This document shows, piece by piece, positions 28,531 to 37,992 of a DNA stretch of 64,000 nt. Made by a program: the position numbers and the translations under genes. Each line of letters starts with the position of its first letter. Within the stretch, counting starts at the first letter, position 1. A model generated the notes under the pieces. The model was given only the letters and a program-made list of their open reading frames with translations. It searched no databases and was not told the DNA's origin. Source of the DNA: Schleiferiaceae bacterium (GTDB taxonomy: Bacteria > Bacteroidota > Bacteroidia > Flavobacteriales > Schleiferiaceae). The stretch is taken from contig JAOMWM010000001.1 in NCBI GenBank assembly GCA_028357285.1, forward strand, positions 124,001-188,000, given 5' to 3'.

Positions 28531-29615
28531 GGCAGTATAATTTGATCGGTTGCTATTCTGTAACTCCTCGGCGGCTGTTTGCTGTAACCAGCTCTAAAGG
28601 CAAAAGCCAATGGTGCCTCATTCCCTTGTTCTAGCGCAAGGGTGGTCTTCATTTTCTCAAAAGCGGAGGGATTCGTAATGAGATTGCCAAACGGGTGCAT
28701 ATAGGCATTATCGTTGGCCATTTGAAGCCAGATTCTGCAGAGCATTCTGCCAAACTCAAACTTATTTTCATTTGTTGTCCAGGGGTATTGAATCCACGCT
28801 ACAGTTGCCGTTCCACTAAATGTTCCTCGATAGTATTGTTTAAGCATCTGCTTACGCGCACCTTTCGTCCATCTCGTGTGATGACGGAATACAGACTTTA
28901 CCAGCTTTCCTGGAAAGCCCATACATTTTGTCCATAGTCCTGTTTTGAGCTCCTCTGCTTCCTTTTTAGAGTACCGAAAGAGCTGATCTAATTCTTCGCG
29001 CATGTCCTGAGCTGTGAGATCTTCAAATAGGCTTTCTTGATTGATCTTGATGATATAGTCTACCAATTCCTCATCGTTCGAATGAAAGAAACGACCTCCA
29101 AATGAGTTGACAATGTCCTCGCAAGTATTTAAAGTAAGAGTAGATAACGGTTTACCGTCGTAATGATTTCTTGCCGTCCTCCGCTCTTTTAACAAATCAC
29201 GGTGTAAGGGCTCGCTCCTCTCGATAGGCAAAAGCGCTAACCGAGCGAAAGGTTTTATTTCTTCGACTGTGTGATCCGGTTTAGCGATGATCTCCGTTTT
29301 TTTTACGGCAAAGCCATAATGGGCAGCGGCAATGGACAACGACTCTGTAAAAACACCCATTACAGCGGTAGCAAAATCAGACTTAGGATCACCTACCGGC
29401 AACAGAAACTTAGGGTCATAGCATAAAATCGCTTCAGTTTCCGATATAATTTTTAACCGATGCGGCTGAAGATTATGAACAGATGGGGCCCATCTTGCCC
29501 AATCCACTAAAGATTCCCAAGTAGGGATCGTTGTATCCCTCGCCCTACCGAGCAAGGGCAGAAATGTACCGAGGGATACCAAAGCTGTACGGTAAAGGAA
29601 GGTCCTTCGGTGCAT
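28527..29615 (-). CDS. Nitroreductase-like protein
   Basis: WESLVDWARWAPSVHNLQPHRLKIISE (nitroreductase-like APSxxNxQP) after an N-terminal signal-like MHRRTFLYRTALVSLGTFLPLL. Confidence 0.75.
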   Translation of the reverse strand: MHRRTFLYRTALVSLGTFLPLLGRARDTTIPTWESLVDWARWAPSVHNLQPHRLKIISETEAILCYDPKFLLPVGDPKSDFATAVMGVFTESLSIAAAHYGFAVKKTEIIAKPDHTVEEIKPFARLALLPIERSEPLHRDLLKERRTARNHYDGKPLSTLTLNTCEDIVNSFGGRFFHSNDEELVDYIIKINQESLFEDLTAQDMREELDQLFRYSKKEAEELKTGLWTKCMGFPGKLVKSVFRHHTRWTKGARKQMLKQYYRGTFSGTATVAWIQYPWTTNENKFEFGRMLCRIWLQMANDNAYMHPFGNLITNPSAFEKMKTTLALEQGNEAPLAFAFRAGYSKQPPRSYRIATDQIILP

Positions 29616-29728
29616 ATGTCTTGGTGTTTGGTGGAAGATAGGGGATTAATATTCAATATCAAAGTATTGATTTTAAGTTGATTACACATGTCACATTGTA
29701 AATTATTAACTATTTTCCCCTGAAGATC

Positions 29729-29947
29729 GGTTGCCCAATCATTGGGGACGAGAAATACGGCAACGCGCAGCCCTATTTAAAACAACAGATTGCGCTGCAT
29801 GCCCACATGCTGGAGCTTCCCGAAACCATCAATAACAGTCCTGTACTATTCACAGCAGGTCTTCCTGACACAGGACTTTGGTCTCGTTTTGCTGATCAAT
29901 TCAAATAACGCGTTTTAATCCTGATGTCATTGTTCGCGTAATCGCCT
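29729..29947 (+). repeat. Direct repeat copy B: orphan remnant of rluA 3' end and ligase 3' end
   Basis: Encodes GCPIIGDEKYGNAQPYLKQQIALHAHMLELPETINNSPVLFTAGLPDTGLWSRFADQFK-stop in + and GDYANNDIRIKTRYLN-stop in -, with no full gene attached. Confidence 0.97.
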
Positions 29948-30982
29948 CTACTGGACTTGAGGGACCTTGGGATTCATTACTCTAAACCAGAGCGGCGGAA
30001 CAAAACTCAAAAGGATTGCCGATGGATAGCCCATAGGCAGTGTAGGGCACTCTTCATGATTATCCAGGACTTGATATTTCTTTGAAGATTTGAAGTGATG
30101 ATCGCTATGTCGTGTTAGTTCGTAAAGCGTAATTCTTCCAATTTTAAAATTTGAATTCCACGAGTGATGGGGTTCGACCCGCTCATAACGGCCAGAAGCT
30201 AACTTTTGACGCTGTAAACCGTAATGCTCTATATAGTTGATACATTCCAAAAATAGAATCGAAATTATTCCAACTACAATTGCGAAAATCATTACTTCAA
30301 AAGAGAAGATATAATAGATACTGAACAGGTATAGTGGCTGTATCAAATGATAAAAAATCATATCATTTTTCAGAGAGAAGAAAGATTTTTTCTGGGTTTC
30401 GAGGATTATTTTTTGGCGTTTCCACGCGTCTAAATATTGCTTGGTGATTGAAGTAAACCAGAATGAGTAGACCGACTGATTGATTCTAGCAGTAGCACCA
30501 TCTTCTGGTGTTGCAACATTTAAATGATGACCAAAATTATGTTCAATATAAAAATGCATGTACAGACACGGCATGTATAGTAGTTTGCTCGTAAATCGCG
30601 CAAAATACGTGCGTCTATGACCCAATTCGTGAGCCACATTTATGCCGTTTGTTGCTAACAAAACGCCTGTTGAAATAGCAATACCGATCGTCTCAAGAGT
30701 ATTAAAATCGCCTGTTTGAATTGAAGAAAATCCTACAAATAATAGTCCAAATACAATTGGAACATTTAAAAACAACATGACATCGAAAATCCATTTATTT
30801 TGAAGACTGGCAACACTTTCGTCGGGAATATTATCTTTTTCTTCACCTAAAATCAAGTCCAACAATGGGATGATCAAGAAAACATAGACAACCGCAGAAT
30901 ACGTCCAAATCCCAGTCGAAATAAACGATATGTAAACTGAAATGGGCACTGTGTACGCAAATAGATATTTAAGATCTCTCAT
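29948..30982 (-). CDS. AlkB-like alkane 1-monooxygenase / membrane di-iron hydroxylase
   Basis: Histidine boxes HELGHR, HNFGHH and LTRHSDHH in a multi-TM protein. Confidence 0.88.
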   Translation of the reverse strand: MRDLKYLFAYTVPISVYISFISTGIWTYSAVVYVFLIIPLLDLILGEEKDNIPDESVASLQNKWIFDVMLFLNVPIVFGLLFVGFSSIQTGDFNTLETIGIAISTGVLLATNGINVAHELGHRRTYFARFTSKLLYMPCLYMHFYIEHNFGHHLNVATPEDGATARINQSVYSFWFTSITKQYLDAWKRQKIILETQKKSFFSLKNDMIFYHLIQPLYLFSIYYIFSFEVMIFAIVVGIISILFLECINYIEHYGLQRQKLASGRYERVEPHHSWNSNFKIGRITLYELTRHSDHHFKSSKKYQVLDNHEECPTLPMGYPSAILLSFVPPLWFRVMNPKVPQVQ

Positions 30983-31166
30983 GTCTTCAAGGGCTTAATT
31001 CATGTGTCATTGCTTGCTCACGCTTTTTGGAATAAGTAAAATCAGTCGAGCTCGAGTTTTGAGCTCTTCCGTAATGCGCGTGAACTATTTAAAGTTAGCA
31101 TTTATAATCCGTAGGTAATTTAAGAACATCTTAACGCCGTACAAACCGATTGGATGGGCAAAAATG

Positions 31167-31204
31167 AAAAAGCACCTACACATTTCTGCGTAAGTGCTTT
31201 GTTT
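31167..31204 (-). terminator. Terminator downstream of the tRNA
   Basis: Imperfect stem AAAGCACTTACGCAGAAATGTGTAGGTGCTTT followed by T-rich tract on the minus strand. Confidence 0.6.
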
Positions 31205-31208
31205 TCAG

Positions 31209-31282
31209 TGGGCCCACCAGGGCTCGAACCTGGGACCACCTGATTATGAGTCAGGTGCTCTAACCAACTGAGCTATAGGCCC
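31209..31282 (-). tRNA. tRNA with CAT anticodon (Met or lysidine-modified Ile2)
   Basis: GGGCCTATAGCTCAGTTGGTTAGAGCACCTGACTCATAATCAGGTGGTCCCAGGTTCGAGCCCTGGTGGGCCCA folds as a cloverleaf; anticodon loop CTCATAA; no encoded CCA. Confidence 0.95.
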
Positions 31283-31468
31283 GCTTTCATTGGTCGGTGA
31301 GAACAATCTCGGTAAAGATACAACCCACTATCTTTTTAAAGACTGAAATTAAAACAATATGTGCGAAAGGTTTTTTATCACTAATGACATTATAAGACAC
31401 TCAAAGTCAATATACTCTAGGAATGTTATTCTGGTGTTTCTTATATTTATTTGAAACTAAATCATGAA

Positions 31469-32326
31469 ATGATGAAAAAAATTAAGTTGTTGTTAGGGAT
31501 CCTATCAATAGGAATTCTATCTAGTTGTGAAGCGCCAGTGAAAGAGGAAATGTCTTCTATGGATAAAATTGGTTTTGCGGGCCTCGATGGGGGTGCATTT
31601 ATCGCAGACCATGGAGAAAGTATGGATAATTGGATCAAATTCTGTGATCTACACTCCTCGAAAAGTATTGAGGCTATGATGGAATTATGTGGTGATTCTA
31701 TTACTGTTGATCTCAAAGATGGAGAGCAAATTAAAGGAAAAGAAGCTTTCCGTGAAGGACTCACAAATTGGATGAAAGATGCAGATGTGAGTATTGATCA
31801 GCAGTGGGGTGTACCGCTCAAATTCGTTAATGCAGTGGATACTGTCGACGATGGCGTTTGGCTTGTTACCGGACATGAGTTGAAGGTAAAGTCTGGAAAT
31901 TCTATTCATATCGAGGACAACCATGTTAATGTATACATGAAAGATGGAGTCATTCAGTACATGAAAGTTTACACGCATAAAACTTCTGACGTTGAAGGAG
32001 TTGAAGTCACTTTCTCAGTAGACATGTCAAATTACGAAGGCGACTTTGCTTCCGTCGGTGTATTTGGATCTTTCAACAGCTGGTGTGGATCTTGTAATTC
32101 CCTTAGTGATGACGATGGGGATATGGTTTATGAAGGAACCGCTATTGTCCCCACTGGTACGATGGAATATAAATTTATCCTCGATAATCAGAATATTGAA
32201 GAGTCTTTTGAGGCAGGATTAGAATGTACGAATACTACAGATGTTTATACAAACAGATCAGTAAATATTGATAGTGCAGTGGTATTATCTACGGTATGTT
32301 TCAATAGTTGTTCAACGTGCGAATAA
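31469..32326 (+). CDS. Lipoprotein with SnoaL/NTF2-like domain fused to the same beta-sandwich 'A' module found in the 14392-19506 protein
   Basis: Lipobox-like LLGILSIGILSSC; VTFSVDMSNYEGDFASVGVFGSFNSWCGSCNSLSDDDGDMVYEG...TNTTDVYTNRSVNID...VCFNSCSTCE; ATG 31469 preferred over TTG 31451. Confidence 0.75.
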   Translation: MMKKIKLLLGILSIGILSSCEAPVKEEMSSMDKIGFAGLDGGAFIADHGESMDNWIKFCDLHSSKSIEAMMELCGDSITVDLKDGEQIKGKEAFREGLTNWMKDADVSIDQQWGVPLKFVNAVDTVDDGVWLVTGHELKVKSGNSIHIEDNHVNVYMKDGVIQYMKVYTHKTSDVEGVEVTFSVDMSNYEGDFASVGVFGSFNSWCGSCNSLSDDDGDMVYEGTAIVPTGTMEYKFILDNQNIEESFEAGLECTNTTDVYTNRSVNIDSAVVLSTVCFNSCSTCE

Positions 32327-32347
32327 TCGCAAGAGAATAAATAAAGA

Positions 32348-32382
32348 AAAGGCCTGTTATTAAAATGTGACAGGCCTTTTTC
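32348..32382 (+). terminator. Intrinsic terminator after the SnoaL-like lipoprotein
   Basis: aaaggcctgt...acaggccttttt stem-loop with T-tract. Confidence 0.88.
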
Positions 32383-32497
32383 GTTCGCGTAGTTTTGATA
32401 AGCACAATTCTTCACCCGCTTAAAGAAATTACGGAGCATCCATCATGTTACGTCCTTTTGCTTAGTATTGCACCCTAAGAAGGTCTCAAAGACAATT

Positions 32498-33109
32498 ATG
32501 ATTAAGCAGATTTGGTTTGATTTCGGGAATATTTTCATCCCCGTTTTCCCTGAAAATACGAAAGAACAGTTCGAACGTTGTGGCGTGCAGCTCTCTGAAG
32601 CGCATTTTACGGAATTGCACCATGCGTTTGAAGTGGGTGAAGTGAGCCAGCGCGAATTTTTCCAATCACTCACCGCCTCATGTAAATTTCTACAGAGTGC
32701 GCAATGTGTGAGGCAAGCCTGGATGAGTATGCTCGGAAATTTAAGAGATGAAACTTTGTTCCTTAAGAAATTAGGGAAATCGTATGATTTAGCGCTTGTT
32801 AGCAATACCAATGCAGCACACATTGAGGCCATTGCCGCTGCTTCCGGTCCGTTTCTTTGGACTCATTTTACCAATGCGTTTGATGGACTCTTTCTCTCGT
32901 ATGAAATTCATGAACGCAAGCCCAACGCGTCGTACTTTGAGAAGGTTGCACAAGCGATGAATGCAGAACCTGCTGAAGTATTGTTCATTGATGATACCCA
33001 AGAAAATTTAGACAGTGCGGCGGCATTGGGATTTCAGACCCTACTTTTTAATTGTCAAGAAGGTGATTTGAAGAAGGAATTAACTGCGTTCTTGACACAG
33101 TTCGATTAA
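32498..33109 (+). CDS. HAD-family hydrolase
   Basis: IWFDFGNIFIP, LALVSNTNAAH, KPNASYFEKV, EVLFIDDTQENLDSAAALGFQTLLF; ATG 32498 preferred over TTG 32468. Confidence 0.85.
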   Translation: MIKQIWFDFGNIFIPVFPENTKEQFERCGVQLSEAHFTELHHAFEVGEVSQREFFQSLTASCKFLQSAQCVRQAWMSMLGNLRDETLFLKKLGKSYDLALVSNTNAAHIEAIAAASGPFLWTHFTNAFDGLFLSYEIHERKPNASYFEKVAQAMNAEPAEVLFIDDTQENLDSAAALGFQTLLFNCQEGDLKKELTAFLTQFD

Positions 33110-33493
33110 CGTTCCCCCAGCATCCTTAGGGTGCAGGAAACAGACCCATTTATTGTCGGCTCCTGTTTTCGGCGTATCATTCAACAAGCGAAAACCTTCC
33201 CGTTTTAATCGATCCATTTCGGCCGCTATGTCTTCGACTGCATAGGCAACATGGTGAATGCCTTCGCCGCGCTTTTCTATAAATTTTGCAATAGGACTTT
33301 CTGGATTCGTGGCTTCGAGCAGTTCAATCTTGTTGGGTCCAGCTTTAAAGAAGCTGGTACGAACGCCTTCGCTCTCTACCACTTCCTCTTTGTAGGGAGG
33401 AACACCTAGAAGCTTTGTATACAGTGCGTTTCCTGCTTCAAGATCCTTAACTGCAATACCAAGATGCTCAATCTGGACTAAATGGTGGCTCAT
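33080..33493 (-). CDS. mce: Methylmalonyl-CoA epimerase
   Basis: IEHLGIAVKDLEAGNALYTKLLGV, GEGIHHVAYAVEDI, NDTPKTGADNKWVCFLHPKDAGGTLIELCQE. Confidence 0.92.
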   Translation of the reverse strand: MSHHLVQIEHLGIAVKDLEAGNALYTKLLGVPPYKEEVVESEGVRTSFFKAGPNKIELLEATNPESPIAKFIEKRGEGIHHVAYAVEDIAAEMDRLKREGFRLLNDTPKTGADNKWVCFLHPKDAGGTLIELCQERS

Positions 33494-35292
33494 GCTTCTG
33501 CGTTTAATGTACCTAAGTTAACCAATGCCGCGTATTTACCCGCTTTTTGAAGAAGTTCTGAGTGCGTACCCAGCTCGACTACCCTACCTGCTTCTACATA
33601 TGCGATTTGATCGGCGTGCTGAACGGTGCTCAGACGGTGTGCTACCACTACCGTAGTACGTCCTTTCATCAGCGCTATCAACGCCTCTTGAACGCGGGCT
33701 TCGCTCTCGTTATCTAATGCGGCAGTTGCCTCATCTAAAAGCAATAAACTTGGGTCTGCATAGAAGGCGCGCGCTATGCTTAACCGTTGACGTTGTCCAC
33801 CGCTTAATTGGTTTCCGCCTTCGCCTATTAATGTCTCCTTAGCCAAATATTCTTGCGCAAATTCCAAACAATGCGCAGCTTCAAGCGCATGCATTAATCT
33901 CGACTTATCGAGCGTTCCACTCATACTGACATTCGCAGCGATGGTATCGTTAAACAATAAGGGCTGCTGTGGCACCCATCCGGTATGCTTGCGATAGGAA
34001 GCCCGTTTAAAAGCATTTAATGGAACGTCCGCAAGATTTAATGCACCAGTTTCGGGATAATCAAAACCTGCCAATAAATGCAATAGGGTGCTTTTTCCAC
34101 CGCCAGAAGGGCCTACTAATGCAGTGGTTTTTCCTGGCAATAAATTCAGGTGTAGCCCGTTAATCACAGGCACTCCCGGCTCGTAGGCAAAGGTTGCATG
34201 CTCAAAGCGCAATCCCTGCTCCCAATGGCTGGACTCCACTTCTAGATTACCGTCTTTAGCTTCTTCCTGATCTAAAACTTCAAAAATTCGAGCTGCACTG
34301 GCATTGCCTTTTTGAATGTCATACAGGGCATTCGTAAGGTTTTTAAATGCTGGAATGAGTTGGTAAAAGAGTACGACAAAAGCAACCAATTCTCCACCTG
34401 TTAACGACCTGCCATTCAACACTTCCTGTCCTCCTAGATAGAGAACGGCGAGCAATACACCTACACCCAATACCTCAGCAATGGGCGAACTTAAATCGCG
34501 CTTTCGATAGACATTAATCATGAATTTGCGCCACAAATCCACACTTTGACCAAAGCGCGTTGCTCTTCTATTTTCTGCAACATAACTCTGAATAATGGGG
34601 AAGTTGGTCAAGGCTTCCTCTAGTTCAGAAGTGGTGTTTCCTAATTGGCTTTGGGCGGCCTGGGCACTTTTCTTTAAGCTTTTCCCGATAGTGGCAATCA
34701 AACCTCCTGAAATGGGAATAATGGCTATGGCCATCAATGTCAATCGAGGGCTCATAGAGAACAACAAAATAAGTGTACCTAAAATCATTAATGGATCACG
34801 GACGAGCCCCTCCATTCCTTTGAGCATGGTCCATTCTATTTCAGTCAGATCAGCTGTCGCCCGTGTTAACTGATCGCCTTTCTGAAGTTTCTGGTGCTGA
34901 TGAAAACTCATGGCCAACCATTTGTCGTGCAATGCTTGTTTGTAATTCGCAACTACACCATTGCGTACAGGCGCTAAAATCCAAAGTGCAGCATACCGTG
35001 ATAGATTCTTAGCAACGAAGATTCCTAAGGTTATGAATACGACAGTTTGTAGGGTATATAAAGCACCCCGACTTTCCTTCAAGGCCTGTATAGCCTCTGC
35101 TAAGGAGACCTTCCATTGCGCAGCACCGGTAAGATCTGTGCCTGGCGTATCGAAAATCAAATTCAAAATAGGAATTAACGCCCCTACTGATCCGATGCTG
35201 AAAATCACCGTCAATAGATTGAAAAAAGACGCCATTAAAAGCATACCCGCGAAGGGGCGCATGGTCTTTAATATCCGTAGGAATGCATTCAT
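33490..35292 (-). CDS. ABC transporter, fused permease/ATP-binding (MsbA-like)
   Basis: TMD plus Walker A GPSGGGKST, signature LSGGQRQRLSIARA, Walker B LLLLDEATAALD. Confidence 0.92.
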   Translation of the reverse strand: MNAFLRILKTMRPFAGMLLMASFFNLLTVIFSIGSVGALIPILNLIFDTPGTDLTGAAQWKVSLAEAIQALKESRGALYTLQTVVFITLGIFVAKNLSRYAALWILAPVRNGVVANYKQALHDKWLAMSFHQHQKLQKGDQLTRATADLTEIEWTMLKGMEGLVRDPLMILGTLILLFSMSPRLTLMAIAIIPISGGLIATIGKSLKKSAQAAQSQLGNTTSELEEALTNFPIIQSYVAENRRATRFGQSVDLWRKFMINVYRKRDLSSPIAEVLGVGVLLAVLYLGGQEVLNGRSLTGGELVAFVVLFYQLIPAFKNLTNALYDIQKGNASAARIFEVLDQEEAKDGNLEVESSHWEQGLRFEHATFAYEPGVPVINGLHLNLLPGKTTALVGPSGGGKSTLLHLLAGFDYPETGALNLADVPLNAFKRASYRKHTGWVPQQPLLFNDTIAANVSMSGTLDKSRLMHALEAAHCLEFAQEYLAKETLIGEGGNQLSGGQRQRLSIARAFYADPSLLLLDEATAALDNESEARVQEALIALMKGRTTVVVAHRLSTVQHADQIAYVEAGRVVELGTHSELLQKAGKYAALVNLGTLNAEA

Positions 35293-35337
35293 TTTTCTTT
35301 TGCTTGCCCACGAAGGTAGTGCTTACGTGGCAATGCG

Positions 35338-35345
35338 TAAATTTG
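35338..35345 (+). promoter_or_regulatory. -7 promoter element TAAATTTG upstream of rbfA
   Basis: TAnnTTTG match ending 7 nt before ATG 35353. Confidence 0.6.
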
Positions 35346-35352
35346 CAGTATT

Positions 35353-35712
35353 ATGGAAAGCACTAGACAACTCAAGATTGCCAAACTTCTTCAGAAGGAG
35401 ATGGCAACCATTCTTCAAAAATTGGCCCGTGAACATTTCTCCGGCACCCTACTGAGCGTGTCTAAAGTGCGCGTCAGCCCCGATTTAGGTGTGGCAAAAA
35501 TCTACATCAGCATCTTCCCAGTGGATAAAACGAAGGAAGTGGAAGATTTCTTACAATTAAACAACACGAAACTCCGTGGCGCATTAGGCCACAGTGTAGG
35601 AAACCAGTTACGCGTCGTTCCCGAACTCATCCTGCGCACGGACGACAGTTTGGAATACGAAGAAAACATCGAACGATTGCTTCGCGGCGACGGCGAAAGT
35701 CCCATTAAATAG
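35353..35712 (+). CDS. rbfA: 30S ribosome-binding factor A
   Basis: STRQLKIAKLLQKEMATIL, VSPDLGVAKIYISIFP, LRVVPELILRTDDSLEYEENIERLL. Confidence 0.9.
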   Translation: MESTRQLKIAKLLQKEMATILQKLAREHFSGTLLSVSKVRVSPDLGVAKIYISIFPVDKTKEVEDFLQLNNTKLRGALGHSVGNQLRVVPELILRTDDSLEYEENIERLLRGDGESPIK

Positions 35713-35717
35713 AGGCT

Positions 35718-36932
35718 GTGCAGTCGTTCTCTACATTCCTCGCAAGAAAGTACTTCTTTGCTCTAGGCAAGTTGGGAGCGATTCGCTTGATGTCCTTAAC
35801 GGCCTTAGTGGGACTGGCTCTTGGTACAGCTGCGATGACCGTAGTTCTTAGTGCTTTTGCGGGTCTTGAAGATCTCGTTGCGGAACAATTCGAAGATGCC
35901 AATCCCCCACTTAAAATCAGCCCTACAGGTGGAACCAGTCTTGTGCTCTCGGCAGAAGATTCTGCTTACCTAAATACAGAAGCGGCCCGTTATCCGGCGT
36001 CCGTATTTGAACCCGTTTACGAGCAACGCGTCTTGCTGGCACAGGGCGAGAATCAACACATAACGTATGTATTGGGTGTCTCTAATGAATATATTCGGGA
36101 GCACCGTTTAAACGAACACCTCCTTACCCAGGCCGATCCCAGCCTTGATCTTGGTGAAAACACGTTGGCCTTAGGGGCAGGAGTGGCCTACCATCTAGGT
36201 GTTTCCAACGCGAATCCTCCACCAATCGTTACCGTATACCTACCCAAAATAGACGCCACAACCACTGCGCTCAATCTAAGTGATGCGGTGCGAGCAAAAA
36301 ATGTATTTATTACTTCTATTCACACTGTGCAGCCGGATTATGATGTCAATAAAGCCATCGCACCGAAAGGTTGGGTTCAAGCCTTTACCGGCGCCAAACA
36401 CCCTTCCTATCTCGAAGTCTATGATAATAATAATGCGTTGAGAAAATCCATCGAAATGCACTTTGGCGACCGCGCCATCATCGCAGACAGATTAGAACAA
36501 GAAGCCACACTTTTTAAAGTCATGCGCTCTGAAAGGCTCGTGGTATTGGGTATTCTTGCATTCGTGGTTGTGCTTGCAAGTTTTGGAATCGTTTCCGCCC
36601 TCACGATAATTGCTTTAGAGAAAAAAAGCGACATCTATACCCTTTGGTCTATGGGAACATCTAATGCACAGCTTCGCTCCATCTTTTTTAAAAACGGACT
36701 TCTTATAGTACTCGCAGGATGGGCAGTCGGTCTAAGTCTAGGAACGACAATCATACTTATTCAAAAATACGTTGGTGTCGTCTCTCTAGGGTCTGGATAT
36801 ATTCAGGAGTATTACCCCGTCGTTCTTTCATGGAAGCATTATTTGCTAACGACAACCATCGTTTTAAGCATAGGAACCGCCATATCTATGTGGTCTACTG
36901 GTAAAGTGATTCAACAAATCAACGAAGCCTAA
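35718..36932 (+). CDS. ABC transporter permease, FtsX/LolE-like
   Basis: FLARKYFFALGKLGAIRLMSLTALVGLALGTAAMTVVLSAFAGLE and C-terminal FtsX-type TM domain ALEKKSDIYTLWSMGTSNAQLRSIFFKNG. Confidence 0.85.
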   Translation: MQSFSTFLARKYFFALGKLGAIRLMSLTALVGLALGTAAMTVVLSAFAGLEDLVAEQFEDANPPLKISPTGGTSLVLSAEDSAYLNTEAARYPASVFEPVYEQRVLLAQGENQHITYVLGVSNEYIREHRLNEHLLTQADPSLDLGENTLALGAGVAYHLGVSNANPPPIVTVYLPKIDATTTALNLSDAVRAKNVFITSIHTVQPDYDVNKAIAPKGWVQAFTGAKHPSYLEVYDNNNALRKSIEMHFGDRAIIADRLEQEATLFKVMRSERLVVLGILAFVVVLASFGIVSALTIIALEKKSDIYTLWSMGTSNAQLRSIFFKNGLLIVLAGWAVGLSLGTTIILIQKYVGVVSLGSGYIQEYYPVVLSWKHYLLTTTIVLSIGTAISMWSTGKVIQQINEA

Positions 36933-36934
36933 GG

Positions 36935-37972
36935 CTACGTCTTGTAGGTTAACGTAGAAACGGATTGCGGCCCTTCCTGATCGTTACCATACTTCGCGAT
37001 GTATTCTGATTCAATCTCATCTAAGGTGAGTAATACATCGTTAGGGTCTTCCAACGTAACTAATCTCGTACGGTACGGTTTGAAGTGACTCAATCCTCTA
37101 AAATAGTTGGTGTAATGCTTTCGTGTTTCCATGATTGCATAGCGCTCCTCTTTCCATTTTAAGCTCAATTCGAAGTGCTCACGTGCCGCAGCCACTCGCT
37201 CTTCTACAGTGGGCTTTTTCGCCTCAATGCCGTGCTCGAAATAGTGTTTGATCTCATTAAATATCCATGGATAGCCTATGCTTGCTCGTCCAATCATAAT
37301 ACCGTCAACGCCATATTTATTGCGGTATTCTAATGCTTTAGGCCCACTATCAACATCGCCATTTCCAAAAACAGGTATGTGTAGACGCGGATTATTTTTA
37401 GTTTCAGCAATCAATGACCAATCCGCCTCACCCTTGTACATCTGTTTTCGCGTCCTTCCGTGGATACTAATGGCTTGGATACCTATGTCTTGAAGGCGTT
37501 CCGCTACTTCAACAATGTATTTAGTACTATCGTCCCAACCTAGACGTGTCTTTACCGTGACCGGCTTATCTACTGCTTTCACTATTTCAGCAGTCATCTT
37601 CACCATCTTCGGTATGTCTTGAAGAATACCAGCTCCTGCACCTTTACACGCCACGTTTTTGACCGGGCAACCGTAATTTATATCGATTATATCAGGATTT
37701 GACTCTTCACAAATGGCGGCCGCCTGACGCATACTTTCAATTTCGTTTCCAAAAATTTGAATACCTAATGGACGCTCATATTCGTAGAAATCCAATTTTT
37801 TTACACTCTTCGCAGCATCGCGAATAAGGCCTTCTGAGGAGATAAATTCCGTATACATCACATCCGCTCCATTGTCTTTACACAACTTCCGGAACGGGGG
37901 ATCACTCACATCCTCCATGGGTGCGAGCAATAGAGGAAACTCCCCTAGCTCTATATCGCCTATCTTTACCAT
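36935..37972 (-). CDS. dusB: tRNA-dihydrouridine synthase, DusB-like (possible start at 37975)
   Basis: LLAPMEDVSDPPFRKLCKDNGADVMYTEFISSEGLI, DINYGCPVKNVACKGAGAGIL, GDVDSGPKALEY, GRASIGYPWIF. Confidence 0.93.
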   Translation of the reverse strand: MVKIGDIELGEFPLLLAPMEDVSDPPFRKLCKDNGADVMYTEFISSEGLIRDAAKSVKKLDFYEYERPLGIQIFGNEIESMRQAAAICEESNPDIIDINYGCPVKNVACKGAGAGILQDIPKMVKMTAEIVKAVDKPVTVKTRLGWDDSTKYIVEVAERLQDIGIQAISIHGRTRKQMYKGEADWSLIAETKNNPRLHIPVFGNGDVDSGPKALEYRNKYGVDGIMIGRASIGYPWIFNEIKHYFEHGIEAKKPTVEERVAAAREHFELSLKWKEERYAIMETRKHYTNYFRGLSHFKPYRTRLVTLEDPNDVLLTLDEIESEYIAKYGNDQEGPQSVSTLTYKT

Positions 37973-37977
37973 CACTA

Positions 37978-37985
37978 CAAAAGTA
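37978..37985 (-). promoter_or_regulatory. -7 promoter element (TACTTTTG on minus strand) upstream of dusB, with upstream TTTG at 38007-38010
   Basis: CAAAAGTA on + strand; TTTG-N21-TAnnTTTG spacing on the minus strand; 5 nt from ATG 37972. Confidence 0.6.
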
Positions 37986-37992
37986 CAAAGCG

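Noticed and set aside
26864-29947. Composite transposon flanked by direct repeats
   Set aside because: No transposase or terminal inverted repeats, and the repeats consist of gene 3' ends; homologous recombination explains them better.
31209-31282. Integration site (attB) in the tRNA gene
   Set aside because: No duplicated tRNA 3' end and no integrase found in the window.
31430-31472. Promoter box before the SnoaL-like lipoprotein (TTTATTTG)
   Set aside because: Does not match TAnnTTTG at the second position; not called.
32462-33109. HAD hydrolase plus neighbouring genes as a toxin-antitoxin or defence system
   Set aside because: Neighbours are methylmalonyl-CoA epimerase and an ABC transporter; no defence-type partner domains seen.
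37921-37992. N-terminal extension of the CPBP protease
   Set aside because: Overlaps the divergent dusB start; ATG 37993 gives a normal N-terminus.
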